From assembly GCA_029891345.1 (NCBI GenBank), contig CM057006.1, positions 43,747,056 through 43,811,055 on the forward strand: a stretch of 64,000 bases of DNA. Direction: 5' to 3'. The position numbers and the translations under genes were made by a program. Below are positions 1 to 10,565 of the stretch, in pieces. The first letter of the stretch is position 1. The number at the start of each line of letters is the position of its first letter. This DNA is from Dryococelus australis (taxonomy: Eukaryota; Arthropoda; Insecta; Phasmatodea; Phasmatidae). Below the pieces are notes generated by a model. That model saw only the letters and a list, made by a program, of their open reading frames with translations. It had not been told where the DNA came from and searched no databases.

Positions 1-957
1 GTCATGCACATGAGACTAGGGGAAACAAGACAGATCTCCGATAAACCCCTTGTATCAACAACAATGTCCAACACAACATCCACATGTTCTCAATATTTTG
101 TTTATATGGTGTGACCAGCCCAGGGAGGCGAGTGTGCTAAGCGCTCAACCAACACGTTCCCTCTCTTTTTATGTCTAGCAAAAAAAAACTTTCCAACAGC
201 ATAATATATTCCATGTAACATAAATTTATATATTTGAGTATATTCAATATTTTGACAGTTTCCGACATAAGTTCAACGAAACAGTGCGAATACAGGCAGC
301 AATCATGTTTTTCATAGTTGGAATATAGTGATTGCCACATTATTTTTACTTTTTACTAAAAGGTTAAAATTCTTGTAAATTCACAGGAAAATAGTGGCCA
401 TTTTGAATCCTTACTGTATATAAAGAGGGATAAATTAATTTTGCTCAGTTTTAACTCGGCATCTGCTAAGGTCACTTCGAAGGTGTGTGTGTGCATTGCA
501 GTAGCATAGATAACAATGCCAGGTGTCTACTACAGGCTTCCAGGAAGTGTCGACATCAACGGCAAGCGTTGATAATCTGAACGACACCAGGCGTCCACTA
601 CAACAACAGATGCTCACTACAATGTTTACTATAATGACAAACATCCATCATGTCTACTACAACTCCAAGCGTCCACACCGAGAACGATGCCAGATATACA
701 CTACAACTTCGCTACATCTAGAACATCTCAATGCAGAATATACAAGGCATTTCATCTTTGCATCAGGTACAATGCATCAAGGTCACTGCTGTTGACAATT
801 GCGACTCTGAATGGGTTAAAACGTTCAATGCTATTTTAGCTTATAGGAAGGCAAAAACTTTATTGAGTCTAGAGTGTTCCCTACTGCGAGTATTGCTGAA
901 AGAATTCATAATTTGTTTTGTGGGGCACAAAATAAAACTAGTGTATCTGTTACTGGC
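1..957. other. No gene recognised
   Basis: AT-rich sequence. Short ORFs of up to 123 codons on both strands show no recognisable domain or consistent coding character. A cysteine-containing reading frame begins just downstream of this interval. Confidence 0.5.
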
Positions 958-960
958 TGA

Positions 961-1173
961 ACATTTAAAAGCCATATCCTCTATTTACCTTGTGATGGCT
1001 GTCCTTGCGGCATGCTTGCCTATGCTAATGATGAGAACTTACAGCATATGCGGAGGGATTGTATGTCGTGCAGACTGGAACAGCTACTTGAAGCTAGAAT
1101 AATTCCATATACAGTAATGGACGATTCCAGAGTTGCTGAAGTAGATTCCGAGGCGAACATGGTCATCTTATAA
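961..1173 (+). pseudogene. Cysteine-rich coding remnant, family unknown
   Basis: A 70-codon open stretch follows the TGA at 958-960 and ends at TAA 1171-1173; it has no ATG near its start. It reads as protein more than chance AT-rich sequence does: it contains CDGCPCG and, about 20 residues on, MRRDCMSC, then an acidic tail. The paired CxxC-type cysteines could bind metal or form disulfides. It lies upstream of the cysteine-rich modules at 1761-3718 and may be an exon or a decayed part of the same gene. I do not recognise the family. Confidence 0.3.
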
Positions 1174-1760
1174 AATTTTATACTAGAGACTTTTTTTTTT
1201 TTTGGAAGTAGTGTATAAAGAAATAACACAAAAATGATGTGCTATGGCAAGGGTTTCGAAAACTATCAAGACAACTCCTTTTAATTAAAGAGCTTGCTAT
1301 TTCTTATGCAACCAATGCTAATGACTAAATTATTATGCTTTAAATCTCACAGACCTTGGCACAGTTTAAAACCTGATATTAAAGTAATGTTTTGGGAACA
1401 GACTTAACAAATACATAACCTGAAATGGGACTCTGGTTATATATCTTACAAAAAACTTTTTCAATATGTAAATGATGCATTACTTGTAGACTACCCCATA
1501 TATGTGCTTGGAAAAATGCAGAAGGAGATTTTAAAAACTTTAACAAATGCAGAAGTAATAAAAAGAAATTAACATGACTGTTCGAGTATTAATTCAATAG
1601 TCAAATGCTATAGTACAAATCAATGTGAGGAAAAAACATTCTGCTCACAATGTAAAAGCGAAGCTTTAAGAGAATATTTGTACCAATATCCTACCTATGT
1701 GTAGAGATATTAATTTTTCGAATAAATGGTTTGTTCCAGGTAGCATAAGATTTCGAAAAA
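1174..1760 (+). pseudogene. Frame-broken cysteine-rich stretch upstream of module A
   Basis: Two short cysteine-containing readings follow each other in different frames: 1479-1577 (includes ITCRLPHICAWKN) and 1573-1704 (includes HDCSS, KCYSTNQCEEK and FCSQCK). They overlap by a few bases and are offset by one base, as expected of a decayed module with a frameshift. Homology to the modules downstream is plausible but weak. 1174-1478 shows no clear signal; a poly-T run lies at about 1191-1201. Confidence 0.25.
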
Positions 1761-2201
1761 ATGGATAAATTCGACCCAGAGAAGACGTACTTCACTGTTT
1801 TTCGAGGACACAAGAAAGTATGATTCCAGTCTCTAGGCAACATATACTTTCAAACACAGATGTGTAATGGAAATGAACATTGGAATTTCGCAGAAAGTTT
1901 TGGAGAAAGCCTGTATACAGAACGAGTGCTGTGTGATGAAGAATATTTTCCTGTTTTTAATATGCGGTGTGACAGCAAATAGCCCTGTTCTTCTAGGGAC
2001 CTATGTTTTAAAAATCTTAGTACAGAAATAACTAAAGAACCGGGTTTTCATCAAATCAAATATAAATTGATTAGAGAATTTTACGATATCACCACAACCT
2101 CATGAACTGAAACATGTAATAATAAGGAACACATCACGCATATACAAGGCAGTCGCACATTTTTAAGGTCGCCATGCAGAATGTGGGACTGTGAGGTTTG
2201 A
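1761..2201 (+). pseudogene. Module A of a repeated cysteine-rich protein, interrupted by stops
   Basis: One frame from ATG 1761 to TGA 2199-2201, about 146 codons, with internal stops at 1821, 1980 and 2103. Landmarks shared with modules B and C, in order: M(D)KF near the start, a basic (F)RGHKKV patch, QMCNGNEHW (from 1857), a DLCFKNLSTEI-type segment, then TETCNN..H and a final CRMWDCEV. Conservation across the stops shows this was once read through. The cysteine spacing suggests a secreted, disulfide-bonded domain. No signal peptide or known domain is recognised. Confidence 0.5.
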
Positions 2202-2317
2202 AAAAGCATGGTTCGTTTCTGTAAATTTTATCCAAAAAAGTTATTGTTGAAGAACTAATTTTAACTGGAAGAACATCTGTCTATATAAAGAGAGAATCGT
2301 ACACCAGAGCTTCAGTT

Positions 2318-2755
2318 ATGATGGAGAGGTTCGGCTCATCACCTCAGTATGCTAGTTTTACTACAGGATTCAGGCGAGTGTGGTCTCGAATAGAAGATGA
2401 AGATAGTCCATTACAGATACAGATGTGCAATGAAGATGAACATTGGTGTTCCTCATTAGTCAGTCCAACAGAAACTTTTAAAGTTTTCGACATATGTTAT
2501 GGGTGAAATTATTGTCCTTTATATAATTTACATCCTGACAACAAGCTACCTTGTAATGAAGGTAAACTAGAATTTGAAGCTCATGGTGGATACATCACCA
2601 AACACAAGTCCTGCAAGAAAATGAAATACATTGTGCAGGAGTTTAGTTGCAGTTCTCTTACTACAGTTTGAACAGAAGAATGCAACAACAAGCAACATTA
2701 TACATACATCGATGACCAAGAATTAACTTTTCCCTGTCACATGTAGCAATGCAAT
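2318..2755 (+). pseudogene. Module B of the repeated cysteine-rich protein
   Basis: Starts at ATG 2318 (MMERF) and stays alignable with modules A and C in one frame to about 2755. TGA 2504, TGA 2669 and TAG 2744 interrupt it. Shared landmarks are GFRRVW, LQIQMCNEDEHWC (MCN at 2423), LPCNEG, KYIVQEF, TEECNNKQH and a terminal FPC..(stop)QCNV. Module A's QMCN lies 563 bp upstream and module C's equivalent about 498 bp downstream. The family is unknown. Stop-codon readthrough or unusual splicing is not excluded but is less likely than decay. Confidence 0.5.
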
Positions 2756-2821
2756 GTTTTTCAAAGCAAGAGCATCTAGCAGACTATACAAAGGAGTGTG
2801 GCTAGTATTAAATTGTCAGTC

Positions 2822-3308
2822 ATGGCTAGGATCTTCAACCATACAGATGTATACAAAGTCCCGTAAATATGATACAGAAGAGTGTTCTTTAAACTATATG
2901 GTGGTATTCTACAAGTTCATGTCTGTAACATTAAAAGAACATTGGTGCTATACTTTCAACAACAGTCTCAGCATTCGTTTTGGTGAAGGACTAGCATACA
3001 AGGATTGTGCTGTGAGATATCTTCGCCCAGACAGTAACTTGCCATCAAGATTAGAAGATTTGATGATTGCCAGTCTTAGCAAGGAGATAGAAGAACAGGG
3101 ATACATAGTAATCGAGTACCAGCTCACCAGACCTCACCAAGGAATCACCATTTGTTGGAAGGAGACCTGCAACGGGGACATCCATAACTTTATTTTCGAA
3201 CAAGGAGGATTAGTTTTTCCGTCAATGTGTAATTTATATGTGTGTGAAGTGGTTATTCACAATAATGATCCCAATGTTCCCATTGTGCCCAATGAAATAC
3301 AAGTATGA
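2822..3308 (+). pseudogene. Module C of the repeated cysteine-rich protein, best preserved, frameshifted
   Basis: The N-terminal part aligns with module B in module B's frame: VMARIF at 2822, YRRVFF, then LQVHVCN ending at 2929, with stops at 2864 and 2870. The rest aligns one frame over, from EHWC at about 2937 to the stop at 3306-3308. A frameshift therefore lies between 2929 and 2937. The open part, about 120 codons, includes LPSRLEDL, GYIVIEYQL, KETCNGDIH and VCEVV, and ends in a 15-20-residue tail absent from the other modules. This ORF can be opened back to an ATG at 2754, but 2754-2930 in that frame matches no other module. Confidence 0.5.
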
Positions 3309-3376
3309 GTTTTTTACTAAAGGTTTGCATTCTGTAACACAGCATATTATAATAATCACATTTTGTTGTTAAGGAA

Positions 3377-3718
3377 ATGTGTGAGTCAGACATTCATTTC
3401 AAATGTTCATCTTTCTCCCAAGCTTTTAGAGGACATGGTAAACCAAATATTTATGATGCCACATTAACTAACTGCAACAGTTCTGAATGTCTTGTAAACC
3501 AGTACAGACCGCACAGAGTATATCGTAAGCATAAACTTAAGGACAAACACATTGTAACTTCATATTGTGAGGAAGAAAAATGTTTAAAACATCTTGTTTA
3601 TAATACAAACACTGTTTTGCCATATCAGTATTTTGAAGAATGTGATAATAATCGTCATACTTTATATCAATGTAGCAAAAATAATGTTGGTTACATGTTT
3701 TATACTGGGTGTTATTAA
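3377..3718 (+). pseudogene. Module D, divergent cysteine-rich module
   Basis: A 113-codon ORF in module B's frame. MCESDIHFKCSS at its start corresponds to MCNEDEHWCSS of module B, and ECDNNRHTLYQ near the end to ECNNKQHYTY. The remaining similarity is low, but cysteine density is high (10 of 113 residues). The MC position lies about 456 bp after module C's, continuing the spacing of 563, about 498 and about 456. It is intact over its own length, so it could be an exon. It could instead be read as a stand-alone small secreted protein, but no signal peptide is visible. Confidence 0.4.
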
Positions 3719-4306
3719 TCAAAATGTTATGTACATTGAGCAATAAAATTAGCAAAAAAAAATTTAGCCCTAAAACACGTTTCAACTTGCAAATTTTGAG
3801 GATGAATTTATATATATACACATTGTACCTTTCTAAGTCTTCTAAGTCGAGTGTTGGATGTCATAGTAGCAACATGACTTATTTTCATCCTGCAAACCAT
3901 TATTCCAGTGTTTAACAAGGAAAGTCATACACCGTATGGTGCCAGGAAATTTTGCAAGAATTTATAGAAACTTGTGACAAAATGTTTTATTTTAAAGTAA
4001 TTTACTTTTCTCTAGGAGATGAAAAGAGTCACAACACAAACTCATACTGTACGGTAACAATAAGAAATGTCCAGTGTTTAATATGACTGCAAACACACAT
4101 CTTCCATCTAGTATGAAGATTTTTACTCTCATTATGTTGAATCATATCCTGATTTGGTTGAAATCATTGTTTTACATGCTCCTTCTTGTAAACCTGGGTG
4201 TAATAAATCCTCACATCTTGAAAGCAGAGGCAAAGAAGGGGATCTGGATCCAATTTTAAGAAAATGCATGAAAACTTTGTTCACAGAAGTTGCTAACAGT
4301 TTATAA
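3719..4306 (+). pseudogene. C-terminal part of the cysteine-rich gene
   Basis: Two coding-like pieces: 3916-4086, directly after the TAA at 3913-3915 and containing IETCDKMFYF and SYCTVTIRNVQC; and 4112-4306, in the module B/D frame, containing SYPDLVEIIVLHAPSC, KPGCNKSSHL and DPILRKCMKTLF before TAA 4304-4306. The second piece looks like a genuine C-terminus. The intervening frames carry stops, so at least one frameshift is needed to join them. Confidence 0.35.
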
Positions 4307-4439
4307 AAATATTTGTTTTAAAGAAAAATGTTGTATGTATTTTGAATTAATGTTTTGTGTTACCTTGTAGGTGTTTCGAAGCAAGGTGTAATTGTTGCAC
4401 ATAAGTTTTTGAGCTATCTGTATTTTTGAAATAATTGTC

Positions 4440-4790
4440 TAATATGTTTTGTAACATGCTGTATATGCTAGTGTTAAAAAAAATGTTTTAAATATATTGT
4501 AAATTCACTTATGTTTGCTTAGCATGAAAATGTTTGGAGCAAATTCTACTTGGTAGTGTCAAAATGTTTTGTGTCATCCTATACTTGATAGTGTTTAAAT
4601 AATTTAAATAAGTGTGTAATTTGTATATGTTTTGGAGCAAAATTTTTTCTACTTGTTTAGATATGTTTTTGAACATAGTATGATGCTTCATATTTAAATT
4701 GATTTTTTTGGATCATCCTATATTTGTATATATCATTTAAAAAACAATTTTATAATATGTCCTATGTTTTGTAACATCCTGCAGGTTCCT
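4440..4790. repeat. Degenerate tandem repeat, about 100-bp unit
   Basis: ATGTTTTGTAACAT-like motifs recur at about 4444, 4563, 4666 and 4762. A second motif, TTGGAGCAAA followed by TCTACTTG, recurs at about 4532 and 4630. Copies are diverged. The array lies directly downstream of the cysteine-rich remnant and could be its former 3' untranslated region. Confidence 0.5.
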
Positions 4791-4799
4791 GATTTTGTA

Positions 4800-4805
4800 A
4801 ATAAA
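4800..4805 (+). promoter_or_regulatory. Possible polyadenylation signal AATAAA
   Basis: AATAAA lies 494 bp after the last stop of the cysteine-rich remnant. The hexamer is frequent by chance in AT-rich DNA, so only its position supports it. Confidence 0.2.
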
Positions 4806-4915
4806 TTAATGTTTTAAAATGAATTTTTTACATTTATTTAACCGATCCTTATTTAAAGTGAACTTGTTTTAGTAAGAAAAATATTTTTTCGACAGAGAGG
4901 GAAAAGTAATTAATT

Positions 4916-5022
4916 TATCTCAGAGAAAGAGTGAAAGAGAATGAGAAAGAATGAGATAGGATTAGAGAGAATGAGAGAGAGAGCGAGAGAGAGAGAGCAT
5001 GAGAGAGAGAGAGAGAAAATCA
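4916..5022. repeat. GA-rich low-complexity tract
   Basis: Repeated GAGA and GAAAGAGA motifs, purine-rich on the plus strand, grading into a nearly pure (GA)n run at about 4970-5015. Confidence 0.8.
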
Positions 5023-5379
5023 GCATTAGACTATAATTGATCATTGCGTATCCGTGTGTCATTTAGTTTTCCTGCGAACGCTGTAACCAAAAGGTGATAT
5101 GTCATGTCTGGCAAAGCTTCCACTTCCCTTCATTTACGAATTTTGACCATAATTTAAACTCAGTTATCTATCAGCCGTGCTAGACATCTCTACTCACAGC
5201 TCGATGTAAGTGCTACTCATTCATACATCGAACAGACTTATTTTAATATCATTTGGGGTAAGATTTTCTATCATTATTATCAGAATAGACATCACTAATA
5301 TGTCTGGTTTAAATCATATTCAGAGTTTTTTTGCCATAAGATATCATTCCCCAGGCTGAATCGTGTAATTTGTACGTGT

Positions 5380-5790
5380 AAACTTTTTAATTTATTATTA
5401 ATTCATACTGACTAGCTGGATTTCGTTTAAAGACAATAAAACATAGTTGTTCATTATACTTGTCTCTTGTGTCATTCATTCATCCTTAGAACTCGTTTGA
5501 GAATATTTTGTTTAAAGACTCTGCCTTGTGTAATTTCATACTGGCTAGTTGGATTTCGTTAGGTCAATTTGCACTTGTCGACATCAGATGATATTCAAGC
5601 AGTTAAAATTCTCACTCATGTAAATTATTATTCTAAGCTCGAGACTCGCGTTACATTTAATTTCATACTGGAGTAATTACATTTATTATTATTCATGTAG
5701 TCGTTTGAAATTTTCGATTCAATGTGTATAATGTATTCATATGTAGAACTCGTTTAAATACTCTGAAATTATCTCGTGTGTTAAATATAT
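5380..5790. repeat. Degenerate direct repeats
   Basis: TTCATACTG.CTAG.TGGAT occurs at about 5403 and 5534 (131 bp apart), with a shorter TTTCATACTGG at about 5660. AGAACTCGTTT occurs at about 5488 and 5746. This suggests an old tandem array or the interior of an unknown element. No gene is seen in 5023-6080. Confidence 0.4.
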
Positions 5791-6079
5791 TAGTAAAAAT
5801 CGCCTATCTACCACCAATATATCTACAAACACATCAAAATTAGAAAAAAATAAGATAATTTACACTTAGCCCACTCTTGCACTCAACTCAACACCTATAT
5901 AACACATTGCAACCTACCACTCTGGTCAGTCGCCTTCAGGACACTACAGCGTCAACATCGTACAGAGCTCCTGCTACCCCCTCCCCCACCCAAAAAGAAA
6001 GAAAGAAGTATAAAATCAACCTATTCAATACATTGAACCATTTCATTAAATTTAACCCTTTCGATTTATTTAACCCTTT

Positions 6080-6185
6080 CAATTTTTGATCGGATTAAGG
6101 ATAATACGATAATCAAATCGATAATCCTTCAATTAATCCCTTTGTATCTGACACCCCCCCCCCCACTCCCCCTCCACGGTTCTAC
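6080..6185. repeat. Dispersed repeat with GATCGGATTAAG motif
   Basis: The motif TTTTGATCGGATTAAG followed by GATAAT..GATAATCC reappears at 30560-30780. In both places it is followed by a C-rich run and CTACTAC..TACTCC. Here it abuts the truncated left side of a TATAG-1 element. Confidence 0.4.
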
Positions 6186-6553
6186 TACTCCTACCTGCTA
6201 TATTTTAACTGTCGCTATGAGTGGCATGTGTTCAGTAAAGTTGGTAACGATGGAGGGGAAATGTAGTTATATATATTAGCGTCAGACAAAAACTGTTAAA
6301 TAACCATTTGTGAACTTAAATTATTTCTCGCCCCCCTTTTTTTAATGCACCGAAGTGTAAAAATGAGGAGGTTTATACAGTGTTTACTTTTATAATAATT
6401 TCACAGTTTCACATGACCGACGCATGAATAAAGTGATGAGGCTCATGGCAACGTTAATCTTACATGATGCGAAAGAACACACACCGTGCATACAAGTAAA
6501 TCGATCTTAAGCAGGACTTTCAAAAGTGCTCATTTTACCGTGAACAGCCTATA
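6186..6553 (+). mobile_element. TATAG-1 element, left end missing
   Basis: First of about twelve copies of a non-autonomous TIR family of about 420 bp. Full copies run from TAGGCTGTTCACGGTAAAG to CTTTACCGTGAACAGCCTA. Conserved interior blocks are AGTAAAGTTGGTAACGATGG, ATCGAAGTGTAAAAATGAGC, TTGACCGACGCATGAATAAA and CTTAAGCAGGACTTTCAAAA. There is no ORF, so it would need a transposase supplied in trans. The TATA at the ends fits a TA target duplication as in Tc1/mariner elements (inference). This copy starts inside the family consensus, after ACTCCTACCTG. Confidence 0.75.
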
Positions 6554-7025
6554 GGAAGCACCTTCCTCACTCAGTCTGTCCAGGAAGTACTGTAGTTGTG
6601 TCGCCACTCAGTGCGCCGACGACTTGATCATCGGGAATCTCGCGGGCGGACAGACATGCAACTCGGCAGTGCTATACCGACCACGCGGCCTCAGCAGCCA
6701 CTGGCGGTCGACCCGCCTAATTGTCACGTGGGCTTCTAACGAGCCCCGTCTGACGCCATGGCGAGCTGCCGAAGGAAGCGGAGATTCCACGGAATTGCTC
6801 TCCAAGTCCCTTGTTCGAGTTCCCCTCGTTAGATTAACACGCTGCAGGCAAACCTTTGGGAGTGCGTGCGCCTGGAAAACAGATAAGATTGCCGAGTAGT
6901 TCAGTCTGCGGGGAAGTTTACTCGCGATCCTTCTCACTAGGCGGCGGCGTCGACCACCCGACGACGCGTGAGTAACGCGAGTTTGGATGCGTCGTGCAAA
7001 ATGTTCATCGCGCTATTCAGGTTAC
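6554..7025. other. No gene recognised
   Basis: Moderately CpG-rich single-copy-looking sequence. ORFs of 109 (minus strand) and 91 (plus strand) codons overlap each other and are probably chance. Confidence 0.5.
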
Positions 7026-7270
7026 TATAGGCTGTTCACGGTGTAGTGAGCACTTTTTGATGCCCTTCCATTTGGAATAATAATCAAAAAATATATTTTA
7101 TTGTTGTCCTAGACGTTAACATTGGAGTCCGGTGAAATATCCACACTGTGCTTTATTATTTACCTTGCAATATTTATTTTAAAATGTGGCTAAAAGGATT
7201 AAAAAAATAGCTGAAAGGAAAAAAGTAACTAGGGCCTCGAAAGTGCTCACTTTACCGTGAACAGCCTATA
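7026..7270 (+). mobile_element. TATAG-2 element, complete
   Basis: A shorter TIR family of about 240 bp. It shares about 30 bp of terminal sequence with TATAG-1 but has a different interior, with blocks such as GTTTATTA.T.AC.T.GCAAT and GGAAAAAGTAACCAGGGCC. Both TIRs are present here. TATAG-3 begins in the same TATA at its right end. Confidence 0.8.
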
Positions 7271-7683
7271 TAGTCTATTGGCGGTTTCTTCACACTTTTC
7301 GAATCAAACCGTTGAAAAATCACATCATGTATAACTTTTTTAGGTTATTTCCAAAATATGCTATGTATCACAAGCGTTATATACCTATGTTAATTTAAGT
7401 ATCTTATTTTTCGTTAAATTGAAGTTTTGCCTATATTTTATTTATAAAGTATAATATGTCATTTATAGTAAATATGAATAAAAACCGTATGAAAACGTGT
7501 GCGTTTGTAGCGCTTAGTAAGAAACAGTTCTCATGCGAAATATTATTACAAGTGAGTGCGCATGAATTCGGTGCGCTGTCCGTTGGTGTTAATTTCTAGA
7601 CTTAGTTAAGCTTTGTTTGTATGAGGCGGAGGAATAGCCTGGAAGTAGAATTTACGCAGGACTTCAGAAAAGTGTGAAGTAGG
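7269..7683 (-). mobile_element. TATAG-3 element, abutting TATAG-2
   Basis: A third TIR family of about 425 bp, with ends TATAGTC(T/C)ATT..CGGTTTCTTCACA and, at the other end, TTCAGAAAAGTG.GAAGTA. Interior blocks are TATCACAAGCGTTTTAT, TTCTAGACTTAGTTAAGCTT and GAGGCGGAGGAAT. This copy is inverted relative to 14675-15099 and lacks its last 15 or so bases. The head-to-tail contact with TATAG-2 means one probably inserted at the other's terminal TA. Confidence 0.75.
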
Positions 7684-7781
7684 CCTAACCCTTTAATGGA
7701 TTATATGTGGCACACTGTTTACACTAATGTGAGCTCTTTTGAAAACAACTGCCCATTTACTCTACATGTAGTACCGTATAC

Positions 7782-8695
7782 TATAGGCTAATCACGGTAA
7801 TATGACCACTTTTGAAAGCCCTGCTTAAGATCTACTTGCATGCACATAGTGTATTCTTTGGCCATACGTATAATCAACATTACAATGGGCGAATGCGTCG
7901 GTAAAGTGAAACTGTCAAATTATTGTAAAAGCCAGTACGCTGACAATTTGGTAATTCTTACACTTAATATGTATTAAGGCGAAAATTATTTTAGTATAGA
8001 CGAAAATGCGCATCAGAGGTAAACGGCACAATGTATGTTGTTACAAAATCGAGGTTTTGACATTTTCGTACTGTATTTTTCGCGTTATTTCTGGGTTGCA
8101 AAGCACTGTAGACTATACGTAATAATAAGCGACTTAGCCAGTAGGAAAAGGCACTAGGTGCCATTACGATATTGCGGTAAACAGCACTCCTATAAATTGT
8201 CATATTTGTGACCTTGTGCCCTTTAACACGAATGCACAGAAACGTTTATATGGAAGTAGTGGCGTGTGGTGAAGTGTTGGCAAAGTAAGGTGGTGCTTGC
8301 TCAGTGCTGTACACACTCGGCGCCCGCAGCAGGAACCAGCAACCAGTGCGGAGCCGGAAGAATCCGACTATTGCGGCCACTCACGAGAGAGCGACGAGCT
8401 ACCCATATGCTGTAACGTCAAATGCACTACCGCGTTTGAGTGGCCGATGTGTAAACCAGCATACCATTAGGTATAGCACGGAGCAAAACACGATTTGCCT
8501 TGAAACAGTTCACCACACGCCGTCGCATGAAACTTTTACCTCAACGTTAAAGCATGGAAGTACTTTTCATCCGTTGTTACCAACTTTACTGTGCGCATAA
8601 TAGTCAGTGTTCCCGTTAAAATATATGCAGGTTGGGGCTGTGGCATTTCTCAAAGTTTGGTTTCAAAAGTGCTCACTTTACCGTGAACAACCCTT
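7782..8695 (-). mobile_element. TATAG-1 element split by about 570 bp of unrelated sequence
   Basis: 7782-7985 matches the right part of TATAG-1 in reverse (TATAGGCTAATCACGG, then CTGCTTAAGATCTACTTG). 8555-8695 matches its left part in reverse (GTTACCAACTTTACTG, AAAATATATGCAGG, CACTTTACCGTGAACAA). The 7986-8554 middle matches nothing else seen in the window and is probably an insertion. Its 98-codon ORF at 8304-8600 runs into TATAG-1 sequence and is unlikely to be a gene. Confidence 0.6.
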
Positions 8696-8977
8696 AACAC
8701 ATTTACATTTCTAACTATTGCGTGATTTTACTTGGTCGACGCATGGCTAAAGTGATTTATAAGTGTGCCAGGAGTAGGAAACCCATATATACAGAATGTT
8801 TCAGAAGGAACAACTGACATTGTTAAGAGATGACAGTATGGACCATTCTGATGGGAAAACATCGATAAAAATATGCTCTATTCGCAATGGTGTCCGAGAG
8901 GCAGCTACGTGACACTCACGCGGTAGTTTCTCAGCGGTATCGTTCATAACCAAGTCATTGGTCCAGTTATTGTAGAT

Positions 8978-9054
8978 AACCGTTTTAAAGGAAAAAGTAA
9001 GCTAGAGCCCCAAAAGTGCTCACTTTACCGTGAACAGACTATACATCGTATAGA
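8978..9054 (+). mobile_element. TATAG-2 fragment, right end only
   Basis: GGAAAAAGTAAGCTAGAGCC followed by AAAAGTGCTCACTTTACCGT and GAACAGACTATA, the right terminus of TATAG-2. The left end is missing. 8700-8977 holds nothing recognised. Confidence 0.7.
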
Positions 9055-9174
9055 TTGTATGGGTGTGACCAGTGTGTATGCAGGTAACTTCTCACCGTCT
9101 TAAAGGCATATATGTGTATCACCATAGGCTCAGTTCGCTATGTTTGCGTAACAGTGTCCACAAGTTCGTATCGC

Positions 9175-9463
9175 AAAAAAAAAAAAAAAAAAAAAAATTA
9201 ACCGCTGAATGGCCTAGATAAGGAAACATCCCTTTGTGGGGCTGCAGTCGGTGGAGGCAAAACCGAGGTTTGATGTTTATAACCTCCATGTTGCAAAATC
9301 TTCCTAGCCAGGTTGAATGCTGGTGATGGGGTTTATGAACATGAAAACACGGGACTGTTACAGTAGCGGGCTATTCCCATGTTGGCTGTTATCAGATATA
9401 CTGCCATTATAGCAAGGTGGGCTACTATGACTACTACTATTACTACTACTACCACCACCCTGC
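9175..9463 (+). repeat. Poly-A run (9175-9197) and ACT/ACC trinucleotide repeat (about 9426-9463)
   Basis: A 23-base A run, then about 230 bp of unique-looking sequence, then imperfect (ACT)n(ACC)n. The A run could be the tail of a minus- or plus-strand retroposon, but no head is identified. Confidence 0.6.
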
Positions 9464-9975
9464 TACTGTACGCCAGTTGCCTTCATCTCTCTCCTTAAGG
9501 TGCGTAGACAAAAGACAGATTAGGTGCCAATAAAGGCGGTTGTCTCAGGGGTCGGTTGGTAAGAAGGGAAGATAACTCTGGCATCCTCCCCCTCTCGTCC
9601 ACGAGAAACAGCAAAACATTCTGCACGAGTGCTACGTTCCGACCCTGGGATTTGAGAAAGCTGTGTGCTTTGTGCTTTCTTCTTTCTCCTCCCCCAGGTT
9701 CATTTTCGTGTGCATCCTTAAACAAAATTCACGCGAGAGGGCCTGCGTTCAGGAAACTCTGTTTCGACGTAGTTTTGTGTAGTTTCCACGACGGCCGCTG
9801 CAACATAATATAACATTGGCAGCGTTCAAAGTGTGCCGGGGGTTGTGCGAACGCTACATTCGCGCGAAACGAAAACTTTCGTGACACTGAAACAATATTG
9901 AAAAATAATATTATAACATTTGTGCAAGTTATTCGTAATAACGAATTTGTTGCAAAAACCAAACAAAGAAAAAAT
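9464..9975. other. No gene recognised
   Basis: Overlapping ORFs on both strands of under 90 codons; none has a recognisable motif. Confidence 0.5.
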
Positions 9976-10156
9976 TAGGAGTGAAGAGATTTGGGCGGCT
10001 CTTAACAGCGAGGTCTTGAGACTCGATGGAGGGTGATCGAGGTGAGTATGGGGCTGCGCCGGAATGAAGGGGCGTGGGGGATCGAGAGCTCCCCGAGAAA
10101 ATCCGCGAACCAGCGGCATCGTCCGGCACAATTCCCACGTGCGAAAATCCGGGAGT
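9976..10156 (-). repeat. tRNA-derived SINE (family S), 3' body only
   Basis: Read on the minus strand this is the body of the SINE whose heads are preserved at 21603-21838, 58342-58615 and 61700-61915. Shared blocks on the plus strand are GGGCGGCTCTTAACAGCGAG, GCGCCGGAATGAA, CCAGCGGCATCGTCCGGCAC and GCGAAAATCC. The tRNA-like head is absent. Confidence 0.75.
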
Positions 10157-10562
10157 GAACGGTAAATAGCTATTCTTTGCTCTCGTTTCGGTATATCGAA
10201 TATTCGCACAGCCCTAAAATGTTGTATTACTTAAACGTACACGAAGGATTGTGTATTACTTTACTGTACGTAGGGAACAACGTTTGATTGGTAAATAACC
10301 AGCTCGGTATTACGTGCCGAAAGCGTAAGTGTGTCGATGTTTTCTGGGTCAGAGGCCGGAGATAAGCGAGAAAAAAAAAACAGACGAACAGAATTGGTGT
10401 TGACGCAGTGTTGGATACAGGCCTACTGTAAATTATACCTTTGTCTCGGACGTCTGTAAATTTTGTACCGATCTCAAAAGTGTTCTTAATTTTTGATGTA
10501 ATTGACACGCGCTTATTGCGAAAAGAGACCTCGCCGACGAGCACTGCCGTATTCAGTCACTT
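10157..10562. other. No gene recognised
   Basis: Unique-looking sequence between a SINE fragment and the TIR element starting at 10566. The 105-codon minus-strand ORF shows no known motif. Confidence 0.5.
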
Positions 10563-10565
10563 ATG

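Noticed and set aside
2754-2930. N-terminal part of the 184-codon ORF 2754-3308 as a real protein start
   Set aside because: Modules A and B align with the other reading frame over 2822-2929, so the ATG at 2754 is not the ancestral start.
6790-6830. GTTCGAGTTCCCC resembling a tRNA B box
   Set aside because: No A-box at the right distance upstream and no acceptor stem.
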